NCBI RefSeq assembly: GCF_900457465.1
Contig: NZ_UAUU01000011.1
Coordinates: 248,001 to 312,000 of the forward strand
Source: Sphingobacterium multivorum
GTDB taxonomy: Bacteria; Bacteroidota; Bacteroidia; Sphingobacteriales; Sphingobacteriaceae
Direction of reading: 5' to 3'
Length of the DNA: 64,000 bases
Within the stretch, counting starts at the first letter, position 1; each line of letters opens with the position of its first letter. Positions 18,511 to 27,487 of this stretch are shown here, in pieces. Under the pieces are notes generated by a model. It worked only from the letters and a program-made list of their open reading frames with translations. It searched no databases and was not told the origin of the DNA. A program made the translations under genes and the position numbers.

Positions 18511-18838
18511 AATAGTGACAATTTGGTGAATCCAAATTTAATCAATCTCGACACAATATTTAAAATAATTCGTATTTCTGAATACATTCAAGATGCCTTA
18601 TCTGTGATCCAATGATAATTGCGGATATCCTGTTGTTCATGGTATTGGGAAAAATAGGGACAAGTGGACTATTCTATTCAAAGGAATAATCAGAGGTTTA
18701 TGATTTGTTAAGATTCTATATTCCCTATGGATTGATAGTGTATTTAGTACACTATAAAAATTAGGAAGTAATAATAATTTTTAATAATTTAGTAGCTTCA
18801 AGTAAAATGAAAGATTAAAATAAATCAATAACAGAAAT
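18511..18838. other. Intergenic region with a small dyad upstream of fbaA
   Basis: No gene fits in these 328 bases. An 8-bp perfect inverted repeat (ATAGTGTA, 18735-18742, and its complement 18748-18755, 5-base loop) lies about 84 bases before fbaA. It could be an operator or an mRNA leader hairpin. No TAnnTTTG box was found. Confidence 0.4.
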
Positions 18839-19917
18839 ATGAGCCTAAAAGATTTTAAAGGTGTATTGACAGGAGATCAAGTACAAGAGTTGTTTGAGGT
18901 AGCGAAGAAACATAAGTTTGCTTTGCCTGCGGTAAACATTATCGGAACAAACTCTATCAATGCGGTTATGGAAACTGCGAAAGCAGTAAATTCTCCTGTA
19001 ATTATTCAATTGTCAAATGGTGGAGCGCAATTCTACGCTGGTAAAACCTTGAACAACGATAATTTACAAGCTTGTGTATTGGGAGCGGTATCTGCAGCAC
19101 AACATGTTCATTTATTAGCTGAGCATTATGGTGTAGCGGTTATTCTGCATACAGATCACGCAGCTAAGAAACTTTTACCTTGGATCGACGGTTTGTTGGA
19201 CGCTGGCGAGAAATTCTTTGCGCAACACGGAAAACCATTGTTCTCTTCTCACATGTTGGATTTATCGGAAGAGCCAATTGAAGAAAATATTGAAATTTCA
19301 GCTAAATACTTAGCACGTATGAAACCACTTGGTATGACTGTAGAGATCGAGTTGGGTGTTACAGGTGGTGAAGAAGATGGTGTTGACAACTCGGATGTAG
19401 ATAGTTCAAAACTGTATACTCAGCCGGAAGAGGTTGCCTATGCTTTTGAAGAACTGTCTAAAGTATCTGACAAATTTACAGTGGCAGCTGCATTTGGTAA
19501 CGTTCATGGTGTTTACAAACCAGGTAATGTGAAGTTGCAACCAGTTATATTACACAATTCACAAGAATATATTCGTGAGAAATATAATCTTACTGCTGAA
19601 AAACCAGTAAACTTTGTATTCCACGGTGGTTCTGGTTCATCTCCTGAAGAAATTGCAGAAGCGATTTCATACGGTGCAATCAAAATGAACATTGATACCG
19701 ATATGCAATGGGCGTTTTGGGATGGTGTGAGAGCCTATGAAGCGAAAAACCACGATTATTTGCAAGGTCAAATCGGTAATCCTGAAGGAGCTGATTCTCC
19801 GAATAAAAATATTACGATCCACGCGTTTGGTTACGTAAAGGTGAAGAAACTTTTGTTGCTCGTCTGAAAGAAGCGTTCGCTGATTTGAATGCAGTAGATG
19901 TCAATAGCAAACTATAA
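18839..19917 (+). pseudogene. fbaA: Class II fructose-bisphosphate aldolase, frameshift near the 3' end
   Basis: Cleaves fructose-1,6-bisphosphate in glycolysis and forms it in gluconeogenesis; Zn-dependent. The body is intact: HTDHAAKKLLPW (zinc His, about 101), SSHMLDLSEEP, EIELGVTGGEEDGVDN (about 178), AFGNVHGVYKPG (about 222) and FHGGSGSSPEEIAEA (about 263). The frame breaks at a five-A run (19805-19809). With six A it would read PNKKYYDPRVWLRKGEETFV and end at the TAA at 19915-19917, the normal family C-terminus, giving about 359 residues. As read, the frame ends in an unrelated tail at 19867. Because the enzyme is central and otherwise perfect, a base-call error is far more likely than a real lesion. 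Confidence 0.92.
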
Positions 19918-19954
19918 GTATAAGCTAAAAAATAGATTATAAAAACGTCTTTAG

Positions 19955-19994
19955 TGCCCCCAAAAAGTTAAACACTTTATGGGGGCATTTTTTT
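19955..19994 (+). terminator. Terminator after fbaA
   Basis: Stem TGCCCCCAAAAAGT / ACTTTATGGGGGCA followed by seven T, just past the corrected fbaA stop. Confidence 0.85.
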
Positions 19995-20075
19995 ATGTCA
20001 AAATAGGTTAAAAATTTTGTTCTTAGTAGGAATTGGCTTATTTTTTGACGAGCAACAATAAAAAGTCAAATAAAT

Positions 20076-20749
20076 ATGAAATTTATAGGAGTCAGTGTAA
20101 TTCTTTTATTAATTGCCCAAATGGGGTTGGGCAGGTGAAGCAAAATGTTGGCGATTTTTCTTCGGTTGTAGCGACAGACAAGATTCAGGTGGAGTTGATT
20201 AAGTCCGACGAGTCCTTGGTGACGTTTGAAGGACAGAATCACGAGAATGTTAAGGTGGTCAACACAAATGGATCCTTGGTTTTGAAAATGAATACGTTGA
20301 ACATGCTGCAAGGGGGGAATATCTCTGTGAAGGTGTATTACAAGAGTTTGAACAATGTGGAAGCAAAAAAAGGGGCCAAGGTATTTGCGACCACAAATAA
20401 TACAGTTGCTGCTGATCACTTAAAAGTATATGCTTCAGAAGGTGGTCTGGTCGATCTCTATACAGCGGTAAAAACAGCTGAAATAAAAGTGACCTCAGGT
20501 GCTACAATCGCTTTGTATGGAAAGGCAAACAAACAGGAGATCATTTCGAATTTTGGCGGTAAATATGAAGGAAAAGATTTTAAGACGAACACCACGGTGG
20601 TAACCGTCAATGGTGGTGGTAAAGCGGATGTTTATGTTACTGATTCCATCGAAACCAAAACACGTGGCGGTGGCGTCATTGATGTTTATGGAAAACCAGA
20701 ACAACGTGTAGAAAAGAAAATGGCTGGTGGAACAGTCAATTTTAAATAA
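20076..20749 (+). pseudogene. GIN-domain (DUF2807) secreted protein, one-base frameshift
   Basis: Read from ATG 20076 it starts MKFIGVSVILLLIAQMGLG, a signal peptide, and the frame is then lost at a three-G run (20129-20131). One extra G would give GLGQVKQNVGDFSSVVATDK and join the long downstream frame to 20749. That body is a repetitive right-handed beta structure rich in Gly, Thr and Val (KVYASEGGLVDLY, KVTSGATIALYGK, KTRGGGVIDVYGKP), typical of the head GIN domain, an auto-transporter-like adhesin of unknown role. Length after correction is about 224 residues. The upstream TTG start of the uncorrected frame is not credible, as it lacks a signal peptide. Confidence 0.8.
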
Positions 20750-20837
20750 GTGAACTGTCTTGGATTTGTCAATTTTCTGATGCTTAGATTTTAGGTGATT
20801 GAAGCGAAAAGAGTGAAATTTAGGGGAGGAGATGGAA

Positions 20838-20890
20838 TAAAAAGGGTTTAACTTAACCGGGGTAATGATCGTCGTTTAACCTTTTTATTA
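20838..20890 (+). terminator. Possible terminator of the GIN-domain gene
   Basis: AAAAAGGGTTTAAC and GTTTAACCTTTTTATT can form an imperfect stem of about 9-10 bp ending in a T-run. The stem has a bulge and a long loop, so this is tentative. Confidence 0.4.
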
Positions 20891-20982
20891 AAAAGGTCAG
20901 TTATTTTGTTTTTCTCATCAGAAACCTTCTTCATTTGTGCTTAAAATATCTATTTTTGTAAAGGAATAATAAAAATAGTATT

Positions 20983-21651
20983 ATGGCAAAGCGTAATTAT
21001 GTTTCAAATTCTACGGAATCTACGCGCATGTTCAAGAATGACTTTTTAGAGTCTTTGACGAAGGTGCATTGGAGTGTACCTTTGATTTTCTATGTACCCG
21101 TGGTTGTGTTCTTTTCGTATAAAGCGCTAGTTTGGGGAGAGGTTTCCTTCTTAACATACATGGGGTATTTTATTTTTGGTTTAGCTTTCTGGACTGCTTT
21201 TGAATATGCATTACATCGTTGGGTATTTCATTTTCACCCGACAACGGAATGGGGAAAGCGAATTGCTTTTATTTTCCATGGTGTGCATCATGATTACCCA
21301 AGAGACCGTATGCGTTTGGTGATGCCATTGTCAGCGAGTATTCCACTCGCTCTTTTGGTGTATCTTGGTTTTACATTGTTTTTCTCGAATGAGTTTATCC
21401 TGGCCTGCTTTTTCTCAGGTTTTATGGTGGGGTATTTGATCTATGACGAATGTCATTATGCGATGCACCATGCTAATTTTAAAAGCGGCATTTTCAAACG
21501 CATCAAGCAGCACCATATGTTGCATCATTATTCTGATCCCGAAAAAGGCTTTGGAGTAAGTTCTTCCTTATGGGATGAAATTTTACGCTCAGGTTTCGAA
21601 GAAAAGGAACCCAAAAAAGAATCTACTTCCTTAAAAGAAGAAAAAGCATAA
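20983..21651 (+). CDS. Sterol desaturase/fatty-acid 2-hydroxylase family membrane protein
   Basis: Di-iron membrane oxygenase, probably adding a 2-hydroxyl to fatty acyl chains of sphingolipids or ceramides. The 222-residue protein has four likely membrane spans and the eight-histidine pattern: HRWVFHFH (about 75), HGVHHD (about 100), DECHYAMHH (about 158) and KQHHMLHHY (about 177). The C-terminal tail is highly charged (EEKEPKKESTSLKEEKA). The 2-hydroxylase assignment is inferred from similarity to FA2H-type proteins and the phylum's sphingolipids. A TATTTTTG box at 20951-20958 could be its -7 promoter element. Confidence 0.88.
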   Translation: MAKRNYVSNSTESTRMFKNDFLESLTKVHWSVPLIFYVPVVVFFSYKALVWGEVSFLTYMGYFIFGLAFWTAFEYALHRWVFHFHPTTEWGKRIAFIFHGVHHDYPRDRMRLVMPLSASIPLALLVYLGFTLFFSNEFILACFFSGFMVGYLIYDECHYAMHHANFKSGIFKRIKQHHMLHHYSDPEKGFGVSSSLWDEILRSGFEEKEPKKESTSLKEEKA

Positions 21652-21668
21652 ATTGAATCACATCAACT

Positions 21669-21703
21669 AAAAAAGCCCTGGATAGTTTCCAAGGGCTTTT
21701 TTT
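21669..21703. terminator. Terminator between converging genes
   Basis: AAAAAAGCCCT / AGGGCTTTTTTT stem with T-runs, past the hydroxylase stop. Confidence 0.85.
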
Positions 21704-21755
21704 ATGGATTAATTTTTATTTATCAATGTGATCAAGTGGGCTTTGTAGGCCAACT

Positions 21756-22169
21756 TTAGATCAAGGGTTTCTTGTTGGGATTGGCCTGCAGGTATTCCAG
21801 TTTGAACTGAAACATTTGGGCCATTTTCTGCGCACGCCATTTGGCCTCTTCGGCCTTTTGTCCACTGTATAAGCAATCTACTGTTGCTTCGAATAAATTG
21901 AGCCATTGACCAAAGTGTTGTGCATCAATGGGTAAATTGATATGGGGTGGAAAAGGGCTGCCGAAATAACTATGTTCATCCAGCAGGATAGTCTGCCAGA
22001 AACTATACATCTTTTCAAGATGTATAGCCCAATTGTCTTGAATTCGTGCCTTAAAAATAGGTCCCAGCAAAGTATCTTTACGTATCGTCGTATAGAATTG
22101 ATCTACTAATACTTTAATGTCATCGAGTGTTTGAATATCCTGTTTCATCGGCGTATGATCTATGCTCAT
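21756..22169 (-). CDS. Group III truncated haemoglobin
   Basis: A 137-residue haem protein expected to bind O2 or NO. It aligns to the 2/2 globin fold: LVDQFYTTIRKDTLLGPIF (helices A-B), WAIHLEKMYSFWQTILLDE with Phe/Tyr/Trp residues of the distal pocket, and the proximal His in DAQHFGQWLNLFEATVD (about residue 83). The short helix after YFGSPFPPHINLPI is characteristic of group III. The start could also be the Met at residue 8. It is a single gene; the physiological partner is not evident. Confidence 0.9.
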   Translation of the reverse strand: MSIDHTPMKQDIQTLDDIKVLVDQFYTTIRKDTLLGPIFKARIQDNWAIHLEKMYSFWQTILLDEHSYFGSPFPPHINLPIDAQHFGQWLNLFEATVDCLYSGQKAEEAKWRAQKMAQMFQFKLEYLQANPNKKPLI

Positions 22170-22336
22170 GAATAAAGGCCTATAGCTGGATCAAAAACTT
22201 TTTCATGATGTTTATCTGGATTAAATGTAGTGACATTTATGGAGAATCGCATCACTTGGATGTAAAGATGTCTCGTTGAAATTTTGTAATTCTCTTTTAT
22301 TGTCAGTAAATTGACTCAATACTAAGGGAAAAACAT

Positions 22337-22903
22337 ATGGGAAAATACGTTCTTTTAATCCTATTATCGATGGGATTTTATGCTGTTGAGGCACAGGTTA
22401 CAACAATTTCGATCAATAAGGAAAATTTTCAGTCTTCTGGTTTTCCATTTAAGGGGAAGCGTGTGTTACAAGTGGAACGCCTTCAGACTCCAAAAGAAGA
22501 TAATTATATTGTTTTTTCAAAAGAGGAACGGGGTGCTGATCCCGATAAACTTTATGTACAACAATTTCAGCAGATCGATGGAATGTGGCAGCTTGTGGCT
22601 GATGAATTGATATCCGAAGAAGGGATTGTTACGTCGGTTTGGGAATCTCGAAAGGCATTTTTTGATGCGGATAGGGATGGTAAATTGGATGCATTATTTA
22701 TCTATTCAAGGCATCCAAAGGATGACCTGCAAAAGCAGCTAAGCTGTATTGGACTAGTTCTTTATAAGAATAAGTTTTACCGTCTCCGTGCAGAGGAAGC
22801 AGATGGTTATAGCCAAACAACGTTTTCGGACAATTATGCATCCCTACCGGTTGAGGTAAAAGAAAATGTGGAACGTTATTGGAATAATCTGGATAAAAGA
22901 TAA
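22337..22903 (+). CDS. Secreted protein of unknown function
   Basis: Not recognised with certainty. A signal peptide MGKYVLLILLSMGFYAVEAQ is followed by about 168 residues, mostly beta in character. FDADRDGKLDALFIY (about 114-128) looks like a DxDxDG calcium-binding loop, as found in FG-GAP-like and surface proteins of this phylum. Two Cys/Tyr-rich strands follow. It sits alone between the globin and exbD genes and ends at a strong hairpin. Confidence 0.7.
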   Translation: MGKYVLLILLSMGFYAVEAQVTTISINKENFQSSGFPFKGKRVLQVERLQTPKEDNYIVFSKEERGADPDKLYVQQFQQIDGMWQLVADELISEEGIVTSVWESRKAFFDADRDGKLDALFIYSRHPKDDLQKQLSCIGLVLYKNKFYRLRAEEADGYSQTTFSDNYASLPVEVKENVERYWNNLDKR

Positions 22904-22925
22904 TATAGGCTACGCGTCTGGAATC

Positions 22926-22962
22926 TACCGAAAGATCGATGGAATCATACGATCTTTCGGTA
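22926..22962. terminator. Hairpin terminator after the secreted protein gene
   Basis: Perfect 13-bp stem (TACCGAAAGATCG and its complement, 11-base loop), 23 bases past the stop. The T-run is weak, so termination is inferred from position. Confidence 0.7.
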
Positions 22963-23092
22963 AACTTGTTATTGTATATTTGATCAAATAGTAAGCATTT
23001 CCGCATTTTTTGATCACTAATTGATTTTACCTATGAAAGGCTCATTCAATAGGTTATCTCAAAGCATGGACAAGATATCGTTTAAATCAATG

Positions 23093-23629
23093 TTACTGGA
23101 GTGCAGCGAGCAATTGCTTTTCTTCTTCGATTTGCGTTTTACTGATTACGTAACGTGCGATATGCTGGTCCTTCAAATGGTCTATCGTTTGAATAACATC
23201 TTTCGTGCGCGCTTCTTTGCTAGGTTTAATCAATACAATCATGTCCTTTGTATTGGGCATGGTGCTAATCTTAGCTTTTAACTGTGCAATAACAGCCGAG
23301 AGCCCTTTGTCGATATCTACCGGTATTTGTGAAGAGCTGATCGGTTTTTTGAAATCCCCATGATACCACATGAATTTTCCTTCGCCCAGGATAAGAGTTG
23401 CCGTGCGGTTTTCATCAATAAGAACCGAACTTTCTATAGCTGATTTAGTTTTGTCTGGCATGGCGATATCCATTGCAGATGGTTTGTTTAATGTTGTGGT
23501 CAACATAAAAAATGTAATGAGAAGAAATGCGAGGTCTACCATCGCTGTTAAATCTACTTTAGGGGCCATTTTCCTGCTTCTTATTTTTTTCTTTCCCGTT
23601 TCTTGCGTTTTTTGATTTAATTCTGCCAT
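23093..23629 (-). CDS. exbD: Biopolymer transport protein ExbD
   Basis: Inner-membrane partner of ExbB and TonB that converts proton flow into energy for outer-membrane import. The start at 23629 gives MAELNQKTQETGKKKIRSRK; an ATG three codons upstream is possible. One transmembrane helix follows KMAPKVDLTAMVDLAFLLITFFMLTTTL (about 23-50), with the essential Asp in DLTAMVDLAF. The periplasmic domain has the usual DMIVLIKPSKEARTKDVIQTIDHL. No exbB or tonB lies beside it, so it must work with distant partners. Confidence 0.93.
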   Translation of the reverse strand: MAELNQKTQETGKKKIRSRKMAPKVDLTAMVDLAFLLITFFMLTTTLNKPSAMDIAMPDKTKSAIESSVLIDENRTATLILGEGKFMWYHGDFKKPISSSQIPVDIDKGLSAVIAQLKAKISTMPNTKDMIVLIKPSKEARTKDVIQTIDHLKDQHIARYVISKTQIEEEKQLLAALQ

Positions 23630-23962
23630 GATCGTCATCTTTAGGTTAACACGTTGTTGTTACTCCTTATAATGATGGCAGAAAAGAATGGATTCCACAG
23701 TGTTTTTTAAAAAAAATTGAAGTTTTTTTTAGATACTTTCTGTGTTTTTTTTCTTAACTGTTGGTAATCAGTTTTTTTACCTGGTGTTTTTGTTTGTTCG
23801 TTGTTGATCAGATTTGTTTAATTCGCTTGTTATTTTTCCTTTCATCCAATTTAGGTCGGTTGCTAGGCTGTCGAAATTTATCGAGTTGGTTTGGTGACTT
23901 AATTTGAGTAACAAGGTTACTTTCGCTGTAATTTTTGCTTTTGTACAAATAGTTGTGTTTGC
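23630..23962. other. Intergenic region without a recognisable gene
   Basis: AT-rich, with many stops in all frames. It holds the promoter side of exbD. Short ORFs here cross the downstream terminator and have no protein-like composition. Confidence 0.5.
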
Positions 23963-23992
23963 AAAAAAGCCCTTCAATGCTGAAAGGCTTTT
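23963..23992 (-). terminator. Terminator of the 24.0-24.6 kb secreted protein gene
   Basis: AAAAAAGCCcTTCA / TGAAaGGCTTTT stem, 25 bases past the minus-strand stop at 24017. Confidence 0.7.
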
Positions 23993-24016
23993 CTTGTGGA
24001 GTGGTTGTTACGTTAC

Positions 24017-24559
24017 TCAGCAAGCGCCTTGGTTAGGTATGCGTTTATAAATTATTTTGTTATCTCTTTGTACATAGTCGCCCGCTACTATTGGATACGA
24101 ATACTTAGGCGCGTACATGACACCACGACCCCTTATCGTTATTTTGTCGTTTACTTTCAAGCTTCGCAATTGTTGAAATTCATTGGAATTTTCCAGGCCA
24201 AAACTGAGAATATAGTCTTCACGATTAATTCTAACCATCACACCGAAACCTAACTGTGCTCCTAGTGGAAGATAAAGCGAAGTTACAACTGCGGCTATGT
24301 CGGCAGAATTCTTTATCTGATTGTTTATTTTCGCCGCGTTGTCAAGTACTTTTATGCCTTCGGGAGATTCTTGCCATTTTTTGAACTTTATACCATTAGG
24401 ACTCGCTTCCCATTTATTCCTTTCGGCGGTCATTTCAGAACGAGTGCGTGATTTCGCAGCCGATTTTTTAAAAGTTTCATTTTTGATTTCGCGATTGGCA
24501 AATGCCAAGCCGCTTCCTATGGCAAGCGGTAAGACCAATACATAGATAATTTTTTTCAT
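24017..24559 (-). CDS. Secreted protein of unknown function with a tandem W-SP-GIK repeat
   Basis: Not recognised. A signal peptide (MKKIIYVLVLPLAIGSGLAFA) precedes a basic segment (KKSAAKSRTRSEM) and two copies of a nine-residue motif, WEASPNGIK and WQESPEGIK (about residues 51-71). Then comes a beta-rich domain (LGFGVMVRINREDYILSFG; VNDKITIRGRGVMYAPKYSYPIVAGDYV) that resembles an OB-like barrel. It is divergent from the membrane winged-helix gene at 24732, with about 170 bases between, so shared control is possible. Confidence 0.65.
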   Translation of the reverse strand: MKKIIYVLVLPLAIGSGLAFANREIKNETFKKSAAKSRTRSEMTAERNKWEASPNGIKFKKWQESPEGIKVLDNAAKINNQIKNSADIAAVVTSLYLPLGAQLGFGVMVRINREDYILSFGLENSNEFQQLRSLKVNDKITIRGRGVMYAPKYSYPIVAGDYVQRDNKIIYKRIPNQGAC

Positions 24560-24731
24560 ATTTTTAAAAGTTTAATGAAGATTCGATTTATCACAGTAAA
24601 TTAGATCCGTTCAAACTTTTTTCTCGTATCCTTTTTAGCGTGATGTAACAAAAATACGTTGATGATACTTTATATAGTGGGATTTAGACTGTAAATAGTG
24701 ATGTAATCTTTGTAAATAAATTGTAAATCGT

Positions 24732-25721
24732 ATGTCTGAAAGCCGAAATATTTTCTCAGGGAACCGGAAGTACTTGTATGGCGGGATAATGCTCTTGTTT
24801 ATTGCAATGGCCTTTATCGCTTTTGATAAGACTGGTACAGACGATTTTGATAGCGCCAGGAGAGAAGTTTTGCTTCGGCGGATAGGGGATGAACTGCTTA
24901 CACAGTCGGGTGACAGTAGATCAAGGGTGCTTCCGATTGAAAAGATTCAAGAAAATGAATATCAGATCAGGTTTGAGAATGAAATCACCTTTAAACCGGA
25001 CTCGCTGGTGAGTGCTATTCAGCGCCTGTTGGTCAATGATCCTCTTGCCAGTGATTACGTTGTTAACGTCCTGAATTGTGGCAACTCAAGCGTAGCTTAT
25101 GGATATGCTATTTCCAGTAATAAAAAAGATGATATTATTGCTTGCAGAGGAAGAGTGCAACCTAAAGGATGTTACATGGTTAACATTAAATTTAAACCTA
25201 CCGGAATAAACACGGCAGCGAGTAGCCTTTTTTTGATTATTCTGTTGTTTTTAGTATTTGCTGGATTCATTTTTTTTGAAAACGGATCGGAGGCGAAGTG
25301 CTGTGTTGTACGATCGAAATAACTCTGTTTTAGCCTTTGGGTCAGTTTTGTTTAATCCGCAGGAGCGAGAAATGGTCATTCATGACAACACGATTGATCT
25401 CACCGGAACGGAAACTCGTCTGTTGCATATTTTCGCCGTGTCACCTAACCAGACGATAGCACGAACCCGGCTGCAAAAAGAGATTTGGAAGATGAGGGGA
25501 TTATTGTCGGGCGCAGTCTAGATATGTTTATATCAAAACTTAGAAAAAAATTGGAGTTTGATCCGACTATCAAAATTACGGTTATACGTGGTAAAGGATA
25601 TAAACTTGAGGTTAGTTCGGATCATACCGAAAGTTTGGGGGGTAAAGTTTTTAAGCATACAGTTTCATTACTCTATATAAGAAGAATGTGGTGTCTCTTA
25701 CGCCACGAAAGACATTCCTGA
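24732..25721 (+). pseudogene. Membrane-anchored winged-helix regulator with C-terminal DNA-binding domain, frameshifted
   Basis: Inferred topology: a transmembrane helix (about 14-31), a periplasmic domain of about 120 residues with three cysteines (NVLNCGNSS; IIACRGRVQPKGC), a second helix (TAASSLFLIILLFLVFAGFIFF) and a cytoplasmic OmpR-type winged helix (IDLTGTETRLLHIFAVSPNQ; GRSLDMFISKLRKKLEFD; VIRGKGYKLEV). The order is opposite to ToxR/CadC, whose DNA-binding domain is N-terminal. Two one-base losses break the frame: in the eight-T run 25270-25277, where nine would give FFLKTDRRRSAVLYDRNNS, and near 25488-25491, where one more G gives IWKDEGIIVGRSLD. After about 25637 the frame runs into insertion-sequence DNA, so the final 27 or so residues are not native. 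Confidence 0.75.
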
Positions 25722-26633
25722 AAGCTTTGAGCTTTGCATTGAAAGATTCTGCTGAAGCATTGGTGCTTCTGTTGTCGAAGTAGTGTAGGATATATTGATG
25801 ATGTGCCGCAATGGATCTTGCTACGCTCTCAAAGAGGCGATGCCCGCATTCTCAACCTGATTATGCCAGAGTCCCAGCTTGGTAAATGCTATCTTTTTGT
25901 CTCTGCATTTATTGAATATGTCACCCAGAGCAATTCCAAGGTCATAAGCGAGCTTTAGTTTGGGAAACCGTATGAACAACTGTTCAGCTCGGTGTTTCTG
26001 GTTTTCGGACCATCGGCCTGGATGCTTGAACAAGAGGTGTCTGGATCTAGCCAGTAGCTGTTTGAGCGTGTCTCCATTAGGTAACAACTCGGGTTCATAT
26101 GGGATTCCTCGCTTTCGAGATTCCATTATCTTCTTGCTTTCCGCATCCAATACTTCCCAACGATATCTGATACGGAGTTCCTGCACTGCATCGTAAGCTA
26201 ACTTTTGGACATGGAACCGATCGACCACACGCCTGGCATTCCTGAAACATCTACGGATTGCCTTAGCCATGTTCGGTGCCATATCCATGGTCACCTCCTT
26301 TACCTTATTCCTTGAACGTAAAGGTATTCGCTCAAGAACAGTCATGATATCCTCAGCCTTTGTGCCCCTGATAGTTGCCAGAATCGTCCCTTTACGCCCT
26401 TTTGCCGATTTACTGCTAACAATGGTATATAATTCACCGTTGCTAAAACTGGTCTCATCGATGCTCAAGCGTTCGGAGATATTCCCGGGGAAAAGAGTCC
26501 ATCGCTCTGCATGTGGCTTTTGGCCCCAATCATGGAAGTCACTGAGATGGTTCTTGTATTGATCCTGAAGTTGCTTGCCGTCCATCTGGAAGAATAATCC
26601 TACCAATTGGGCACTTACAGGATAGTTATCCAA
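25651..26633 (-). pseudogene. ISL3-type DDE transposase (orfB), one-base frameshift
   Basis: Catalyses transposition of the element. The first catalytic Asp is in LSIDETSFSNGELYTIV, the second in VTMDMAPNMAKAIRRCF, and the DRFHVQKLAYDAVQ segment is typical of the ISL3 family. The acidic residue of the third block lies in NASAESFNAKLKAFR. The frame ends early at 25821. Four rather than three A at 25831-25833 would give NAGIASFESVARSIAAHHQY, then YFDNRSTNASAESFNAKLK, to a stop at 25651. The start is a TTG at 26633 overlapping the orfA stop, suggesting coupled translation. Confidence 0.85.
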
Positions 26634-26979
26634 ATATCTTCTTTAAAAAAAGCCCGAATTCAGTTGTCATTCGGGTACCTTCACGGACCAGGTTCCAATC
26701 TCTTGTGATAATCTGTCCCGTATCTAAGACTGTCCAGCGACGACGGCGGATATGTAATGTAACTTTCTGACCTCTAATGGGAAAGTCGGAAATCTCTGTA
26801 GAAGGCATAAAGCCCTTTGACTCCAGCTTGCTGTTCTCATAGCCTGTTGGAGAAATATTAAGCTCGTCTAAATAAATGTGGAGTTGATTGTCAACCTGAT
26901 CGACTTCTAAAATCTGAAAGTATTCTAAAAGCCCTTCGGGCATCAATAGCGATAGTAATTTACGTTCGGCGTCTTGCAA
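26626..26979 (-). CDS. ISAon1-type transposase N-terminal region (orfA)
   Basis: A 117-residue protein encoded just upstream of the DDE transposase and overlapping it by 8 bases. It contains SDFPIRGQKVTLHIRRRRWTV (about 64-84), a basic strand segment typical of the zinc-finger/HTH front part of ISL3-like transposases, although the Cys residues are not obvious. Likely binds the element ends. A seven-T stretch precedes the overlap, but simple slippage there does not fuse the two frames, so translational coupling is more likely. Confidence 0.75.
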   Translation of the reverse strand: MQDAERKLLSLLMPEGLLEYFQILEVDQVDNQLHIYLDELNISPTGYENSKLESKGFMPSTEISDFPIRGQKVTLHIRRRRWTVLDTGQIITRDWNLVREGTRMTTEFGLFLKKIFG

Positions 26980-27091
26980 GGGATATCTGTATTAAAGATG
27001 CTAAACTAGGAAATTTTTGATATTCCCCCAAGAAGTCTGCTTGGTCCGTTAGTTCTTAAGAAGAGTAAGGGGACGGATTGGGCTAAAATGC

Positions 27092-27121
27092 AAAAAGCCT
27101 TTCATTTCTGAAAGGCTTTTT
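27092..27121 (-). terminator. Terminator of tRNA-Ser copy 1
   Basis: AAAAAGCCTTTCA / TGAAAGGCTTTTT stem with a 4-base loop, directly after the tRNA 3' end. Confidence 0.9.
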
Positions 27122-27122
27122 C

Positions 27123-27211
27123 TGCGGAGAGTGAGGGATTCGAACCCCCGAACCTGTGACAGTTAACGGTTTTCAAGACCGCCGCATTCGACCACTCTGC
27201 CAACTCTCCGC
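27123..27211 (-). tRNA. tRNA-Ser (anticodon TGA), copy 1
   Basis: The minus strand gives GCGGAGAGTTGGCAGAGTGG at the 5' end, a 7-bp acceptor stem (GCGGAGA/TCTCCGC), anticodon loop TCTTGAAAA with anticodon UGA, a long variable arm (class II, AACTGTCACAGG) and GGTTCGAATCC-type T-loop. About 89 nt. CCA is not encoded. The discriminator base appears to be A. Confidence 0.96.
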
Positions 27212-27487
27212 GACAAAAGTAGAAATTTTGGGTAGAATTACAAAACTTATTTTACATTTTTCTTTGTTTAAAAGCAGTTTTAGCACTCTTAAAATAGAAA
27301 TGTAGTTGAATACCAGTTGGTTATTTTTAAGGGTTGCCCCTCTTTCCGATGTCATATTGGCGACAAAAAAAACTCCGCCTTGGTGGATATTTTCGCTTTA
27401 GATGTGATCATAACCTTGTTTTAAGGAAATTGCAATTAAAAATGGAGCTATGAAAGTATTTTTAAGGAGCAAACACGATCCGATTTT

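Larger units (their letters stand above)
25637..27029 (-). mobile_element. ISL3-like (ISAon1-type) two-ORF insertion sequence
   Basis: About 1.39 kb containing a small orfA and a DDE transposase orfB on the minus strand. The ends are approximate: a GGGGGG run at 25637-25642 and a CCCCC run at 27025-27029 give a short, imperfect terminal inverted repeat (TTGGGGG...TA). I could not find a matching target duplication: the flanks are GAAAGTTT and AAGAAGTC. The element truncates or extends the winged-helix gene on its left. Confidence 0.75.
27090..27228 (-). repeat. 139-bp direct repeat, copy 1 (tRNA-Ser unit)
   Basis: Identical to 29234-29372 except for one base in the terminator stem. It contains the terminator, the whole tRNA-Ser and about 17 bases upstream of it. 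Similarity continues weakly for some 25 bases (TTACAAAACTTATTTT). Confidence 0.9.

Noticed and set aside
23777..24023. Small minus-strand ORFs next to exbD
   Set aside because: They overlap the terminator of the next gene and have low-complexity, protein-unlike composition.
26626..26660. Programmed frameshift fusing the two transposase ORFs
   Set aside because: The seven-T tract upstream is suggestive, but one-base slippage there creates an immediate stop; the TTG overlap fits coupled translation better.
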